A stretch of 64,000 bases of DNA from Mucilaginibacter sp. OK268. GTDB lineage: Bacteria; Bacteroidota; Bacteroidia; Sphingobacteriales; Sphingobacteriaceae. The position numbers were made by a program, and so were the translations under genes. Below, in pieces: positions 52,376-60,658 of this stretch; position 1 is the first letter of the stretch, and each line of letters starts with the position of its first letter. The stretch is from positions 930,001 through 994,000 of the forward strand of contig NZ_FNJV01000002.1 of assembly GCF_900103125.1 (NCBI RefSeq), written 5' to 3'. The notes beneath the pieces were generated by a model, which saw nothing but the letters and a program-made list of their open reading frames with translations, was not told the origin of the DNA and made no database searches.

Positions 52376-53725
52376 ATGATAATTCAACAGTTCTACGATA
52401 AAGGATTGGCGCATGCATCGTACGCCGTGATCCGTACAGGTAAAATGATCGTTATTGATCCGGCACGCAACCCGCAGCCCTATTATGACTTTGCCAGCCA
52501 GCACGATGCCGATATTGTGGGCGTTATTGAAACACATCCACATGCCGATTTTGTAAGCTCGCATCTGGAAATTCACCAGGCTACTAATGCCGTAATTTAT
52601 TGCAGTAAGTTAACCGGTGCCACCTATCCGCACGAAACTTTTGATGATGGCGATCTGATACAGCTAAATGATATCAAACTAAAAGCCATCAATACCCCCG
52701 GTCACTCACCCGATTCTATTTGTATCTTACTGGAAGACGAAAAAGGCAAGGATACCGCCATTTTCACCGGCGACACCTTATTTGTAGGTGATGTAGGCAG
52801 GCCTGATCTTCGCGAAAATGTGGGTAACATTACCACCAAAAAAGAGGAGCTGGCCAAACAAATGTACCTGAGCACCCGCCATAAATTGATGACATTGCCT
52901 AAAAGCGTGGTGGTTTATCCGGCACACGGCCCTGGTTCGTTATGCGGCAAAAACATGAGTCCCGACCTGGAAAGCACCATTGGCCGCGAGCTGCGTGAAA
53001 ACTACGCCCTGCAACTGATGGACGAAATGACTTTTGTTAAAACCCTCACCACCGATCAGCCCTTTATGCCCAAATATTTTGGCTATGATGTGGATCTGAA
53101 TAAAACAGGCGCGCCATTGTTTCAGCAAAGTGTTGATACCATAGCCAGGATCAGCGCCGAATCACCGCTTGAAAAGGAAGTACTGGTGATTGACGCACGC
53201 CCCAAACAACAATTCAGAAATGGTCATCTTAAAGGCGCTATTAACCTGCAGGACGGTGAAAAATTTGAAACCTGGCTAGGTTCGATATTAAGTCCCGATG
53301 AAGCATTTTACCTGATCGCCGACAGTGAGGAGAGTTTGAACATCCTCATTAAAAAAGCAGCGAAAATAGGTTACGAAAAAAACATTAAAGCGGCACTGCT
53401 ATCGCCGGCCAACGCTACCGAAATATCAGTAACACTTGACCTGGATGATTTCAGGATCAACCCAAACAACTATCATATTGTTGACGTGCGCAACCGCGGC
53501 GAGGTAAATGATGGTAAGGTATTTAAAGACTCCATTACCATACCCTTGCCCGAACTGCGCGAACGTATAAACGAAATACCAACAGATAAAGCTATTGTAA
53601 TACATTGTGCAGCAGGTTACCGCTCGGCGGCAGCAGCCAGTATTGTAGCCGCCAAAATACAACAGGTACCGGTTTATGACCTGGGCGAAGTGATTGTGGA
53701 GTTTGCAGAGAATGTTCATAGTTAA
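52376..53725 (+). CDS. MBL-fold hydrolase with two rhodanese domains (persulfide dioxygenase-like)
   Basis: Cytoplasmic protein of 449 residues. Residues 1-250 are a metallo-beta-lactamase domain of the ETHE1/glyoxalase-II type: ETHPHADFVSSHLEI (metal motif), NTPGHSPDSIC, FTGDTLFVGDVGRPDL and VYPAHGPGSLCG. The first rhodanese domain (about 265-355; VIDARPKQQFRNGHLKGA) has Asp-Ser where the catalytic Cys should be (LIADSEESLN) and is probably inactive. The second (about 365-449) keeps the Cys in VIHCAAGYRSAAAAS. The arrangement suggests persulfide or sulfide oxidation and sulfur transfer. Confidence 0.9.
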   Translation: MIIQQFYDKGLAHASYAVIRTGKMIVIDPARNPQPYYDFASQHDADIVGVIETHPHADFVSSHLEIHQATNAVIYCSKLTGATYPHETFDDGDLIQLNDIKLKAINTPGHSPDSICILLEDEKGKDTAIFTGDTLFVGDVGRPDLRENVGNITTKKEELAKQMYLSTRHKLMTLPKSVVVYPAHGPGSLCGKNMSPDLESTIGRELRENYALQLMDEMTFVKTLTTDQPFMPKYFGYDVDLNKTGAPLFQQSVDTIARISAESPLEKEVLVIDARPKQQFRNGHLKGAINLQDGEKFETWLGSILSPDEAFYLIADSEESLNILIKKAAKIGYEKNIKAALLSPANATEISVTLDLDDFRINPNNYHIVDVRNRGEVNDGKVFKDSITIPLPELRERINEIPTDKAIVIHCAAGYRSAAAASIVAAKIQQVPVYDLGEVIVEFAENVHS

Positions 53726-53806
53726 TGGTTCATAGATCATAGCTAACACGCTTCCATGATTTTTGACACTCAAAACTATGAACCATGATCTATCAACTAT
53801 GAACCA
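53714..53806. repeat. Repeats of CATAGTT / AACTATG type
   Basis: TTCATAGTTAATGGTTCATA and, inverted, CTATGAACCATGATCTATCA and AACTATGAACCAT. The block bridges the gap before mnmD and supplies two of its possible start codons. Confidence 0.6.
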
Positions 53807-54482
53807 TAAACTAAAAATAGTAACCACAGCCGATGGTTCTAAAACCATTTATAATGCTGAAGTGGGCGAGCATTACCACTCGCGGCATGGCGCGTTACAG
53901 GAGAGTTTACACGTATTTGTAAATGCCGGTCTGGATTATTTTTTAGCTAAAAGCGAGGCCCGAGAGGCCAGCATACTGGAAGTTGGTTTTGGCACAGGGC
54001 TTAACTTTTTATTGAGTTCTGCTTACTGTACCGATCATCAAATAAAGCTTCAATATACCGGGATCGAAGCCTATCCGCTCAGCACAGATATGATGGCTCA
54101 AACCGGTTATGAGCAATACACCCCTGCCGCTTTATGGACCAGCTATCTGCAACATTACCCGGATGCATTAAAAAATGAGGTAAGTATAGATGCTGATACC
54201 CAATTGCAAATAGCACACTGCAAGCTGATGGAGCTTAATACGGATCAGCAATTCGACATTGTATACTTTGACGCTTTTGCCGCCGTTCACCAACCCGAAA
54301 TGTGGGAATTACCAGCGATAAGCTTTGTAACCGGTTTTTTAAAACCCGGTGGTGTGTTTGTTACCTACGCCATAACCGGCAACCTGAAACGAATGCTTAA
54401 AAGCTTAGGCTTTACCATACAAAAAATACCCGGCGCAGCCGGCAAACGCGAAATGCTACGTGGGGTGAATAACCCCCTCTAA
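53799..54482 (+). CDS. mnmD: tRNA (5-methylaminomethyl-2-thiouridine) methyltransferase MnmD-like
   Basis: SAM-dependent methyltransferase for the last step of mnm5s2U34 in tRNA; here without the FAD oxidase (MnmC1) part found in E. coli MnmC. Motifs: TADGSKTIYNAEVGEHYHSRHGALQES (key part EHYHSRHGALQES), LEVGFGTGLNFLL for SAM, FDIVYFDAFAA and GKREMLRG. Possible starts are TTG 53763 and ATG 53778 or 53799; the latter fits family starts best because the first two lie in repeat DNA. The last few codons (NNPL) come from a dispersed repeat. Confidence 0.9.
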   Translation: MNHKLKIVTTADGSKTIYNAEVGEHYHSRHGALQESLHVFVNAGLDYFLAKSEAREASILEVGFGTGLNFLLSSAYCTDHQIKLQYTGIEAYPLSTDMMAQTGYEQYTPAALWTSYLQHYPDALKNEVSIDADTQLQIAHCKLMELNTDQQFDIVYFDAFAAVHQPEMWELPAISFVTGFLKPGGVFVTYAITGNLKRMLKSLGFTIQKIPGAAGKREMLRGVNNPL

Positions 54483-54570
54483 ATCTCCCCCAAAAGGGGA
54501 GACTTTAAATAGCATTTTAAAGCCCTCTCCTTTGGAGAGGGTTGGGTGAGGTCTCTACCTCGCAATGACG
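54472..54570. repeat. Dispersed repeat 'CTCTAAATCTCCCCC', copy 2, joined to a REP half-arm
   Basis: CCCTCTAAATCTCCCCCAAA, AGGGGAGACTTTAAA, AAAGCCCTCTCCTTTGGAGA, GGTTGGGTGAGGTC: same block order as 21281-21361. It runs directly into CTACCTCGCAATGACG, the right arm of the REP-like family. Confidence 0.75.
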
Positions 54571-54631
54571 TTTTCGGTTGACCCTTTCCTATCTTGATTC
54601 CTGATTCTTATCTCTTGCATCCCAAAACCCT

Positions 54632-54639
54632 TATCTTTG
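54632..54639 (+). promoter_or_regulatory. Promoter -7 box of mazG
   Basis: TATCTTTG, 20 bp before the ATG at 54660. A TTG stands at 54615, closer than the usual -33 spacing. Confidence 0.58.
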
Positions 54640-54659
54640 CAGCATAAAAATAAAAACAT

Positions 54660-55463
54660 ATGCCGCTACAAGCACCAGCTACCGCCAATACCCCTGCCAC
54701 CGGATTTGAACGCCTGCTCCATATTATGGATGATCTGAGAGCCAACTGTCCCTGGGATAAAAAACAAACGTTGGAAAGCCTGCGGCACCTCACCATCGAA
54801 GAAACCTATGAGCTGAGCGACGCCATTTTAAGCGCCGATATGCCCGAAATAAAAAAAGAACTGGGCGATATTATGCTTCACCTGGTGTTCTACGCCAAAA
54901 TAGCTTCTGAAACCAACGATTTTACCATTACCGATGTGCTCAACAGCGTGTGCGAAAAGCTGATTAACCGGCACCCACATATTTATGGCGATGTAGAAGT
55001 ACAAAACGAAGAGGATGTTAAACGCAACTGGGAGCAGATCAAACTAAAAGAAGGCAACAAATCTGTACTGGGCGGTGTACCCGCCTCCTTACCGGCATTG
55101 GTAAAAGCATCACGCATACAGGAAAAAGCACGCGGTGTAGGTTTTGACTGGGAAGAGAAAAGCCAGGTATGGGCCAAGGTGGAAGAAGAAATGCAGGAGT
55201 TCAGGAACGAATTTAATGCCGAAGATGAAAGCACCATCGACCATGAAAAAGCCGAAGGAGAATTTGGCGACCTGTTATTCTCGCTTATTAACTATGCCCG
55301 TTTTATCAATATTAACCCCGAGAACGCGTTGGAAAAAACAAATAAAAAGTTCATCAAACGTTTTCAGTACCTGGAACTTAAAGCCAAAGAAAACGGAAAA
55401 CAACTACAGGATATGAGCCTGGCCGAGATGGATATATTTTGGGACGAGGCAAAAAAATTATAA
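54660..55463 (+). CDS. mazG: Nucleoside triphosphate pyrophosphohydrolase MazG
   Basis: Hydrolyses NTPs to NMP and pyrophosphate; a house-cleaning enzyme that also affects ppGpp-related signalling in E. coli. Two tandem MazG domains: the first has CPWDKKQTLESLRHLTIEETYEL and ELGDIMLHLVFYA, the second has EEEMQEFRNE and EGEFGDLLFSLINYAR. The PxxLPALVKASRIQEKARGVGFDW link is typical. 267 residues, as expected. Own promoter box. Confidence 0.93.
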   Translation: MPLQAPATANTPATGFERLLHIMDDLRANCPWDKKQTLESLRHLTIEETYELSDAILSADMPEIKKELGDIMLHLVFYAKIASETNDFTITDVLNSVCEKLINRHPHIYGDVEVQNEEDVKRNWEQIKLKEGNKSVLGGVPASLPALVKASRIQEKARGVGFDWEEKSQVWAKVEEEMQEFRNEFNAEDESTIDHEKAEGEFGDLLFSLINYARFININPENALEKTNKKFIKRFQYLELKAKENGKQLQDMSLAEMDIFWDEAKKL

Positions 55464-55527
55464 AAATTCCGGGGCGTGTTGTAGCGTTTAAATAAATACT
55501 CACGTAATGTTTAAAAAGATGAAGATT

Positions 55528-55995
55528 ATGAAGCGAAATTTATTTTTAGTATTACCATTATTAGCACTAGTTGTATTAGGCCAAGCTTGCTCAACTAAAA
55601 ATGACCCAATTCCTGCGCCTACACCGCCACTTGGTACTTTTAGTGGCACCGGTAAACTCCTGGTAAAAAAATCAGGAAGTTCTGGCTATGATACCGTAAA
55701 AAAAGCATCCCCCTTATTGATTACATTGGCTACACCAAGCAATTTCAAAGTAACCGGAGATACGCTTACAGTACATGCGGGCAGCAAAGGTTCATTTCAA
55801 CTTGCATACGCATCCAATGGCACATTTATTAACTTTATTGACAGTACTTATAAAGCCGGGCCGCAAACTAAAATACATTTGAATGGTGTATATCAATACC
55901 TTTATGATAATGCCTCTGGCAGCCTGATCATACAGCGTGCCAATAGCGTACAGGATTCCATTCTACGGTACGATTTAAAAAAGACTTCAAATTAA
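55528..55995 (+). CDS. Hypothetical exported lipoprotein
   Basis: A 155-residue protein with a lipoprotein signal: MKRNLFLVLPLLALVVLGQ followed by ACS, Cys as the lipid site. The mature part starts with a Pro-rich spacer (NDPIPAPTPPLG) and then a beta-rich domain. I know no family for it. Frames from 55507 or 55519 add a few residues before the signal; the Met at 55528 gives the best signal peptide. A terminator pair follows. Confidence 0.65.
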   Translation: MKRNLFLVLPLLALVVLGQACSTKNDPIPAPTPPLGTFSGTGKLLVKKSGSSGYDTVKKASPLLITLATPSNFKVTGDTLTVHAGSKGSFQLAYASNGTFINFIDSTYKAGPQTKIHLNGVYQYLYDNASGSLIIQRANSVQDSILRYDLKKTSN

Positions 55996-56069
55996 TTATT
56001 GTTTTAATTTCCAAGGCTGTCGCTTTTATAGTGGCAGCTTTTTATCATTAACCATCTACCTATAAAATT

Positions 56070-56107
56070 AAAAGATCGGCAGTAATACAACACTGCTGAT
56101 CTTTTAT
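56070..56107 (+). terminator. Terminator hairpin downstream of the lipoprotein gene
   Basis: AAAAGATCGGCAGT / ACTGCTGATCTTTT arms of 14 bp (one mismatch) with an 8-nt loop. Another hairpin, GCTGTCGC / GTGGCAGC, followed by TTTTT, lies at about 56014-56043. Confidence 0.7.
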
Positions 56108-56236
56108 TTATAAGCGGTTAAAGCAAAAAAATGATCATTTAAAAAATTGTTATTTTTATTTGTATCAATATGATCCTTAGGTACGTAAAGGATTATAAAT
56201 CAACAGTAATTTTATACGCGGAATTAAATACACTTA

Positions 56237-56791
56237 ATGCATTCACCCCCTCGCATTACTGAAGAAGAGATCATCAGCCAATGCAAAACAGGCAGCTTAA
56301 AATACCAGGAAATGCTGTATAAGCTATTCTATGGCTACGCCATGGGTATAAGTTTGCGCTATAGTTTAAACAGGGACGATGCATTAGAGGCTGTAAATGA
56401 TGCTTTTATAAAGGTTTTCAATGCCATACATAGTTATAACATGGATAAACCTTTTAAAGCCTGGTTACGCACCATTGTGGTTAATACCGCGATTGACCGC
56501 CGGCGCAAGGATCTTAAATTTCAGCTTAATGTTGATTTGGATAATGCTGCTCCCTTAAGCAGCAATATGGGCACAGTTGATAATTTAAATGTGCAGGATA
56601 TTTTAAAACTGATGAATGAGCTGCCTGCAATTCAGCTTACCATCTTCAATTTATACGAGATAGACGGATATAATCACGACGAAATTGCAAACATGCTCGC
56701 TATTCCGGTAAGTTCATCAAGAGTTTACCTGAGTCGGGCAAAAGAAAGATTAAGAAAAATGTTAAGGAAAGAGACACAAAACCATGGATGA
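56237..56791 (+). CDS. Sigma-70 family (ECF-type) RNA polymerase sigma factor
   Basis: Alternative sigma factor of 184 residues. Region 2: YRYSLNRDDALEAVNDAFIK-like segment (RYSLNRDDALEAVNDAF) with FKAWLRTIVVNTAIDRRRK. Region 4: LNELPAIQLTIFNLYEIDGYNHDEIA (core FNLYEIDGYNHDEIANML) and SSRVYLSRAKERLRKML. No N-terminal region 1 is present. The downstream gene overlaps by 8 bp and looks like its membrane partner, an anti-sigma arrangement. Confidence 0.9.
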   Translation: MHSPPRITEEEIISQCKTGSLKYQEMLYKLFYGYAMGISLRYSLNRDDALEAVNDAFIKVFNAIHSYNMDKPFKAWLRTIVVNTAIDRRRKDLKFQLNVDLDNAAPLSSNMGTVDNLNVQDILKLMNELPAIQLTIFNLYEIDGYNHDEIANMLAIPVSSSRVYLSRAKERLRKMLRKETQNHG

Positions 56792-58286
56792 GCAGTTGGA
56801 TAACGACTTAAGCAACCGCATCAGGGAGGTGTTTGATAATTTTGACGACACCTCATTTCCTTCTGCTGATGAAGGTTGGTTACTGCTCAGGAAAAATTTT
56901 CCTGAAACGGAAAAGAAACGTCCGGTTGCCTGGCTGTGGTGGGCAAGCACGGCTGCGGCTTTATTGTTATTTTTAAGTATCGGCCTTTGGATAACCGGTA
57001 AAAAAGAACAGACAAATACGCTGGCTTTAAAACCTGCAAAAAAACATACAGAACAATCCATAACTGCCGATAGCGCTACAATACTGGCCGCCACACCAAA
57101 CCCGGTCATTAAAAATAATGCTCCTGATACCGGTGCAGCCCCTTTGGCCGGTACAAAAAAACCTACTATCCAGGCAGCACCTTATAAGCCCGCCGCTGTT
57201 CCTGCTGTGCCAGGTGCAACAACAGCCCAGGCTCCTGTTTATGCCAAAACTAACGGAAGTCCGGCTACCCAGGTTCTTGCTAATACACAGGTTGCTCCTG
57301 CTATCAAAGCCAAACCGGCTACAGACAGCACAAAAAATATTATCGCCAAAGCAAACGCGCAACAATATGTGGCCGCTGCAAAAAGTTCCAATACTACTGT
57401 TACCGAACCTGCTAAAAAAACCAAACCGGTTGATAGCACCAAAGCTGTTATGGCTAAAATCAATACGCAGCAGCCTCCTGTTACAGCACCGGCTGCTACC
57501 ACAGGCGGTTCAATTATGTTGCCAAAACAACCGGCAAAAGCCCCTAAAAACTCTATGGATGCATTGTTTGCCAGCGAACAGGCCCAGCAACCACAAAAAA
57601 ACAGACAGGAATCTGTGGAGGATAAAAAAGTACGGTTTGGTGTATATGCAGCAACCTTCTTTAACTATGCCAAAGGCAGCAGCAACCAGGTAAATGCCGG
57701 CGCGGGTGTTACATCTGATATTAAGCTAAGTAAAAACTTAAAATTATCAACCGGCTTAATGCTGGCCCAAAATACACTGAGTTATAATGGAGGCCCGCCA
57801 CCAAGCTCCAATTTGGATGCCCTGGCGAAGGCCCCACAGGCTTTAGTTCCTTTTGATAAGCAGAGTTTATTTGCCGCGAATTCGTCTTTCCCAGTACTTA
57901 AAAATTACAATGCCAACTTAATTGGTCTGGATATTCCGATAAATATCAAATATGAGTTTAACCCCCAAAAAACCGATGCCTATGTTTCGGCTGGTTTAAG
58001 CTCGGGTACATTTATCAACGAAGCCTATACATCCGTTTACGGTTATTCATCGGCAGGGTCTTCTACACAAACAACCGATGATGTGACCCACAAAAGTTTT
58101 AACAGCTTCTATTTTGCTAAAACGCTTAACGTTTCCTTTGGTATTGGCTACCCGGTAGGTAAGGGCAATCGTTTAATTGTTGAACCATTTTTAAAATACC
58201 CACTTGATGGTCTTGGCTCACAACAGATCCAGTTCGGTTCGGCAGGTTTAAATCTGAAACTCAATTTTACGACCAGAAAAAAATAG
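56784..58286 (+). CDS. Membrane-anchored putative anti-sigma protein with C-terminal beta-barrel-like domain
   Basis: A 500-residue protein with unusual layout. Residues 1-45 are acidic and cytoplasmic-like (MDEQLDNDLSNRIREVFDNF). One membrane segment follows (AWLWWASTAAALLLFLSIGL). Residues about 75-265 are a low-complexity Ala/Pro/Lys/Thr stretch. The last 220 residues look like an outer-membrane beta-barrel (PorT-type): VRFGVYAATFFNYAKGSSNQ, LSTGLMLAQNTLSYNGG, LDIPINIKYEF and FLKYPLDGLGSQQIQFGSAG. It could thus connect inner and outer membranes. The coupling to a sigma gene suggests anti-sigma action by the N-terminus; no classic zinc anti-sigma motif is seen. Confidence 0.7.
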   Translation: MDEQLDNDLSNRIREVFDNFDDTSFPSADEGWLLLRKNFPETEKKRPVAWLWWASTAAALLLFLSIGLWITGKKEQTNTLALKPAKKHTEQSITADSATILAATPNPVIKNNAPDTGAAPLAGTKKPTIQAAPYKPAAVPAVPGATTAQAPVYAKTNGSPATQVLANTQVAPAIKAKPATDSTKNIIAKANAQQYVAAAKSSNTTVTEPAKKTKPVDSTKAVMAKINTQQPPVTAPAATTGGSIMLPKQPAKAPKNSMDALFASEQAQQPQKNRQESVEDKKVRFGVYAATFFNYAKGSSNQVNAGAGVTSDIKLSKNLKLSTGLMLAQNTLSYNGGPPPSSNLDALAKAPQALVPFDKQSLFAANSSFPVLKNYNANLIGLDIPINIKYEFNPQKTDAYVSAGLSSGTFINEAYTSVYGYSSAGSSTQTTDDVTHKSFNSFYFAKTLNVSFGIGYPVGKGNRLIVEPFLKYPLDGLGSQQIQFGSAGLNLKLNFTTRKK

Positions 58287-58344
58287 ACATTCCCGCCTTT
58301 TATTTCCGGCATAAGCAGCTATCTTTAAGCATAATCAATCTATT

Positions 58345-59349
58345 ATGTTTAATTACAATAGCGACTTAGAAGCGATTTTATTATCAAGAGTAAATGCAAA
58401 GCTTTTAGTCGGTTATCTTGGCGGAGCCTTTAGCCCCCAAAAGGATAAGCTTTATGCAGCCACATTGGTTGATATAAGCACCATTGATTATGACGATTTC
58501 GCTTATTTACATGAACAAGTAAATGGGCACTCCATTACAAACTTTGATCCTGAATTAACCAAGAAATACATTTCAAATAATTCATGGCAATATAAATCGA
58601 CAGAGGAATGTATAGAAGAAGGCATTTACCAGTATTTTTCCATAATATTTACAGGCATTTATTTTGAACAGCAGTGGTTCATTATAAAAGAATTGTGCTT
58701 TTATGGTGATTTAAAACCCGAACGAGATATTAAAGAAAATATTATAAAAATAACTGACTATGAGAATTTTTGGGAACAATCAATTTTCAGACCCCAGGAA
58801 CCGCTCACGATTAACCGCGATGGTGAAACAATTACCATACGCCGTGTTGAGATGGAAGAGTTTAAAGATAACCCAAGTCTGGTTGCTCTTTTAAAACAAG
58901 GAAAAAAAGAAAAGATAAACCGCCTTTATAATAATTACATAGAAGCCGAGTTTATTGTCCCATTTTTTGAACGTTTAAGGATTAACTATTCGCAACAATA
59001 TCAAGAATTTGAGGCTCTACGTGTTGGATATACAACGATATTTCCAGAACATAAAAGCTACACCTTGTTTTGCAGTCTGGTTAAGGATGCAGATAAAAAT
59101 TATGCTCTTTATTACTTTCTTTTTGATACCCGGACACGAAAGTTTTATAGATGGACCTACTTTACTCCTATCGGTTTCGATTTTAGTTTCTTTTACGGAC
59201 AGCTTATCATCGACGATCTTAAACAAATATCCCAATGGAATGATATCGATTTTCTTGACTCATCATGCACTATGGACGACGAAGCTTTTTGGGATAATTA
59301 CGTATTTGCCCGTAACGGTAATCATTACACTTTTTTAGAGGAGCTTTAG
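58345..59349 (+). CDS. Hypothetical protein, 334 residues
   Basis: I do not recognise a family. The protein is rich in aromatic residues (Tyr, Phe) and acids, has no signal peptide and no membrane segment, and looks like a soluble mixed alpha/beta fold. Features: LLVGYLGGAFSPQKDKLYAA near the start, and RKFYRWTYFTPIGFDFSFFY near the end. It may belong to a broader set of uncharacterised Bacteroidota proteins. It is 58 bp behind the barrel protein, so could be cotranscribed with it, and ends 3 bp before the convergent permease gene. Confidence 0.6.
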   Translation: MFNYNSDLEAILLSRVNAKLLVGYLGGAFSPQKDKLYAATLVDISTIDYDDFAYLHEQVNGHSITNFDPELTKKYISNNSWQYKSTEECIEEGIYQYFSIIFTGIYFEQQWFIIKELCFYGDLKPERDIKENIIKITDYENFWEQSIFRPQEPLTINRDGETITIRRVEMEEFKDNPSLVALLKQGKKEKINRLYNNYIEAEFIVPFFERLRINYSQQYQEFEALRVGYTTIFPEHKSYTLFCSLVKDADKNYALYYFLFDTRTRKFYRWTYFTPIGFDFSFFYGQLIIDDLKQISQWNDIDFLDSSCTMDDEAFWDNYVFARNGNHYTFLEEL

Positions 59350-59352
59350 CCT

Positions 59353-60573
59353 CTATTTAAACCGGATAGCTTTTACCGGTGATATTTTGCTAACCAACAT
59401 AGAAGGGATGATGAGCACCAGCAGGCAAATAACCAGCGTGCCTAAATTCAGTAATAAGATATCTGTAAAATTAAATTCTACAGGGACAAAGGTCATGTAA
59501 TAAGATGCCTGGTCGAGCTTAAAGAAGTGGGTTTGCTGTTGAAAAAAACCTAAGCCCAGGCCTAAAGCGTTACCCAACAGTAATCCTAAGCCAATAAGAT
59601 AGGTCGCGTTAAATAAAAACACTTTTTGGATGTTCCAGTTAGTGGCGCCCATGGCCTTAAACATACCGATCATCGAAGTACGCTCCAGGATCATGATGAG
59701 CAATGCCGATATCATATTGATCACGGCTACCATCACCATCAGCACCAGCATCACTACAGAATTTACATCCAGCAGGTTAAGCCATTCAAATATGGCAGGG
59801 TAGTCCTCACCTACAGTATAAGAGCGTAGTTTTACCGGCAGTATCTCGTCGAGCTTGTTGGCGGCATAGTCTACCCGGTCAAAATCCGACACGTGTAATT
59901 CATACTCTCCAATTTCGCCGGGTTTCCAGTTATTAAGCCGGTTGATCAATGATAAGGAACCGATCACAAAGGTTTTATCCACCTCTTCCACCCCGATACT
60001 AAATATCCCTTTAATTTTAAATTGCCGTTTACGCAGTGGTTCCTGAACAAAATACATCAACAGCTTATCTCCTACTTTTAATTTCAGACGATCGGCTGTA
60101 GTTTGCGATAGCATGATCTCCTTTTGCGCTTCTACCGAATCGGTAAAGTTGATCACATCGCCAGCTACCATGGTCTTTTTAAAATAGCTCCAGTCGTAGT
60201 TTTTATCAACACCTTTCAGTACCACACCTTCTATTTCATTATTCGCTTTAATGATACCCGGCTTGGTAGCAAAAGGCATTACCCTGGTGATCAGTGGACT
60301 TTTCATCGCCCGGTCTTCAAATTTAGGATCAGCTATGAAAGGAGAGCTTTCGTAGGAACTGTTCAGGTCGAATTTCACCACCCGAATATCACCGGCAAAG
60401 CCACGGATCTTTTCACGGATCTCGCGCTTGAAGCCTTTCACAATGGCCAGCGAAAGTATCATCACCCCTAAACCCAGCATAATACCTATGATAGCAATGC
60501 GCACAATCAGTTTTGAAAAGGTGCGTTTTGACTTAAATGTTATCCGGGCTGATATAAAAGAGGCGAAACTCAA
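59353..60573 (-). CDS. ABC transporter permease, LolC/LolE (FtsX/MacB) type
   Basis: Inner-membrane protein of 406 residues with four membrane segments: one at the N-terminus (IVRIAIIGIMLGLGVMILSL) and three at the C-terminus, around a large periplasmic domain (about 50-270). The FtsX motif ERTSMIGMFKAMGATNWNIQ and the C-terminal SPVKAIRFK are typical of lipoprotein-releasing LolC/E. It probably works with a LolD ATPase encoded elsewhere and could hand lipoproteins to the LolA at 2773. Substrate assignment is by family. Confidence 0.88.
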   Translation of the reverse strand: MSFASFISARITFKSKRTFSKLIVRIAIIGIMLGLGVMILSLAIVKGFKREIREKIRGFAGDIRVVKFDLNSSYESSPFIADPKFEDRAMKSPLITRVMPFATKPGIIKANNEIEGVVLKGVDKNYDWSYFKKTMVAGDVINFTDSVEAQKEIMLSQTTADRLKLKVGDKLLMYFVQEPLRKRQFKIKGIFSIGVEEVDKTFVIGSLSLINRLNNWKPGEIGEYELHVSDFDRVDYAANKLDEILPVKLRSYTVGEDYPAIFEWLNLLDVNSVVMLVLMVMVAVINMISALLIMILERTSMIGMFKAMGATNWNIQKVFLFNATYLIGLGLLLGNALGLGLGFFQQQTHFFKLDQASYYMTFVPVEFNFTDILLLNLGTLVICLLVLIIPSMLVSKISPVKAIRFK

Positions 60574-60590
60574 TGCAGAATGATTTTTTG

Positions 60591-60598
60591 TACCTTCG
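60591..60598 (+). promoter_or_regulatory. Promoter -7 box of the namZ-like gene
   Basis: TACCTTCG, a usual variant of TAnnTTTG, 60 bp before the ATG at 60659; the intergenic region is 85 bp between divergent genes. Confidence 0.45.
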
Positions 60599-60658
60599 CA
60601 AATATGCGGTTTTGCTACTAAACCTGCTACTTTAAAAATTGTTTAAACATAATATTTT

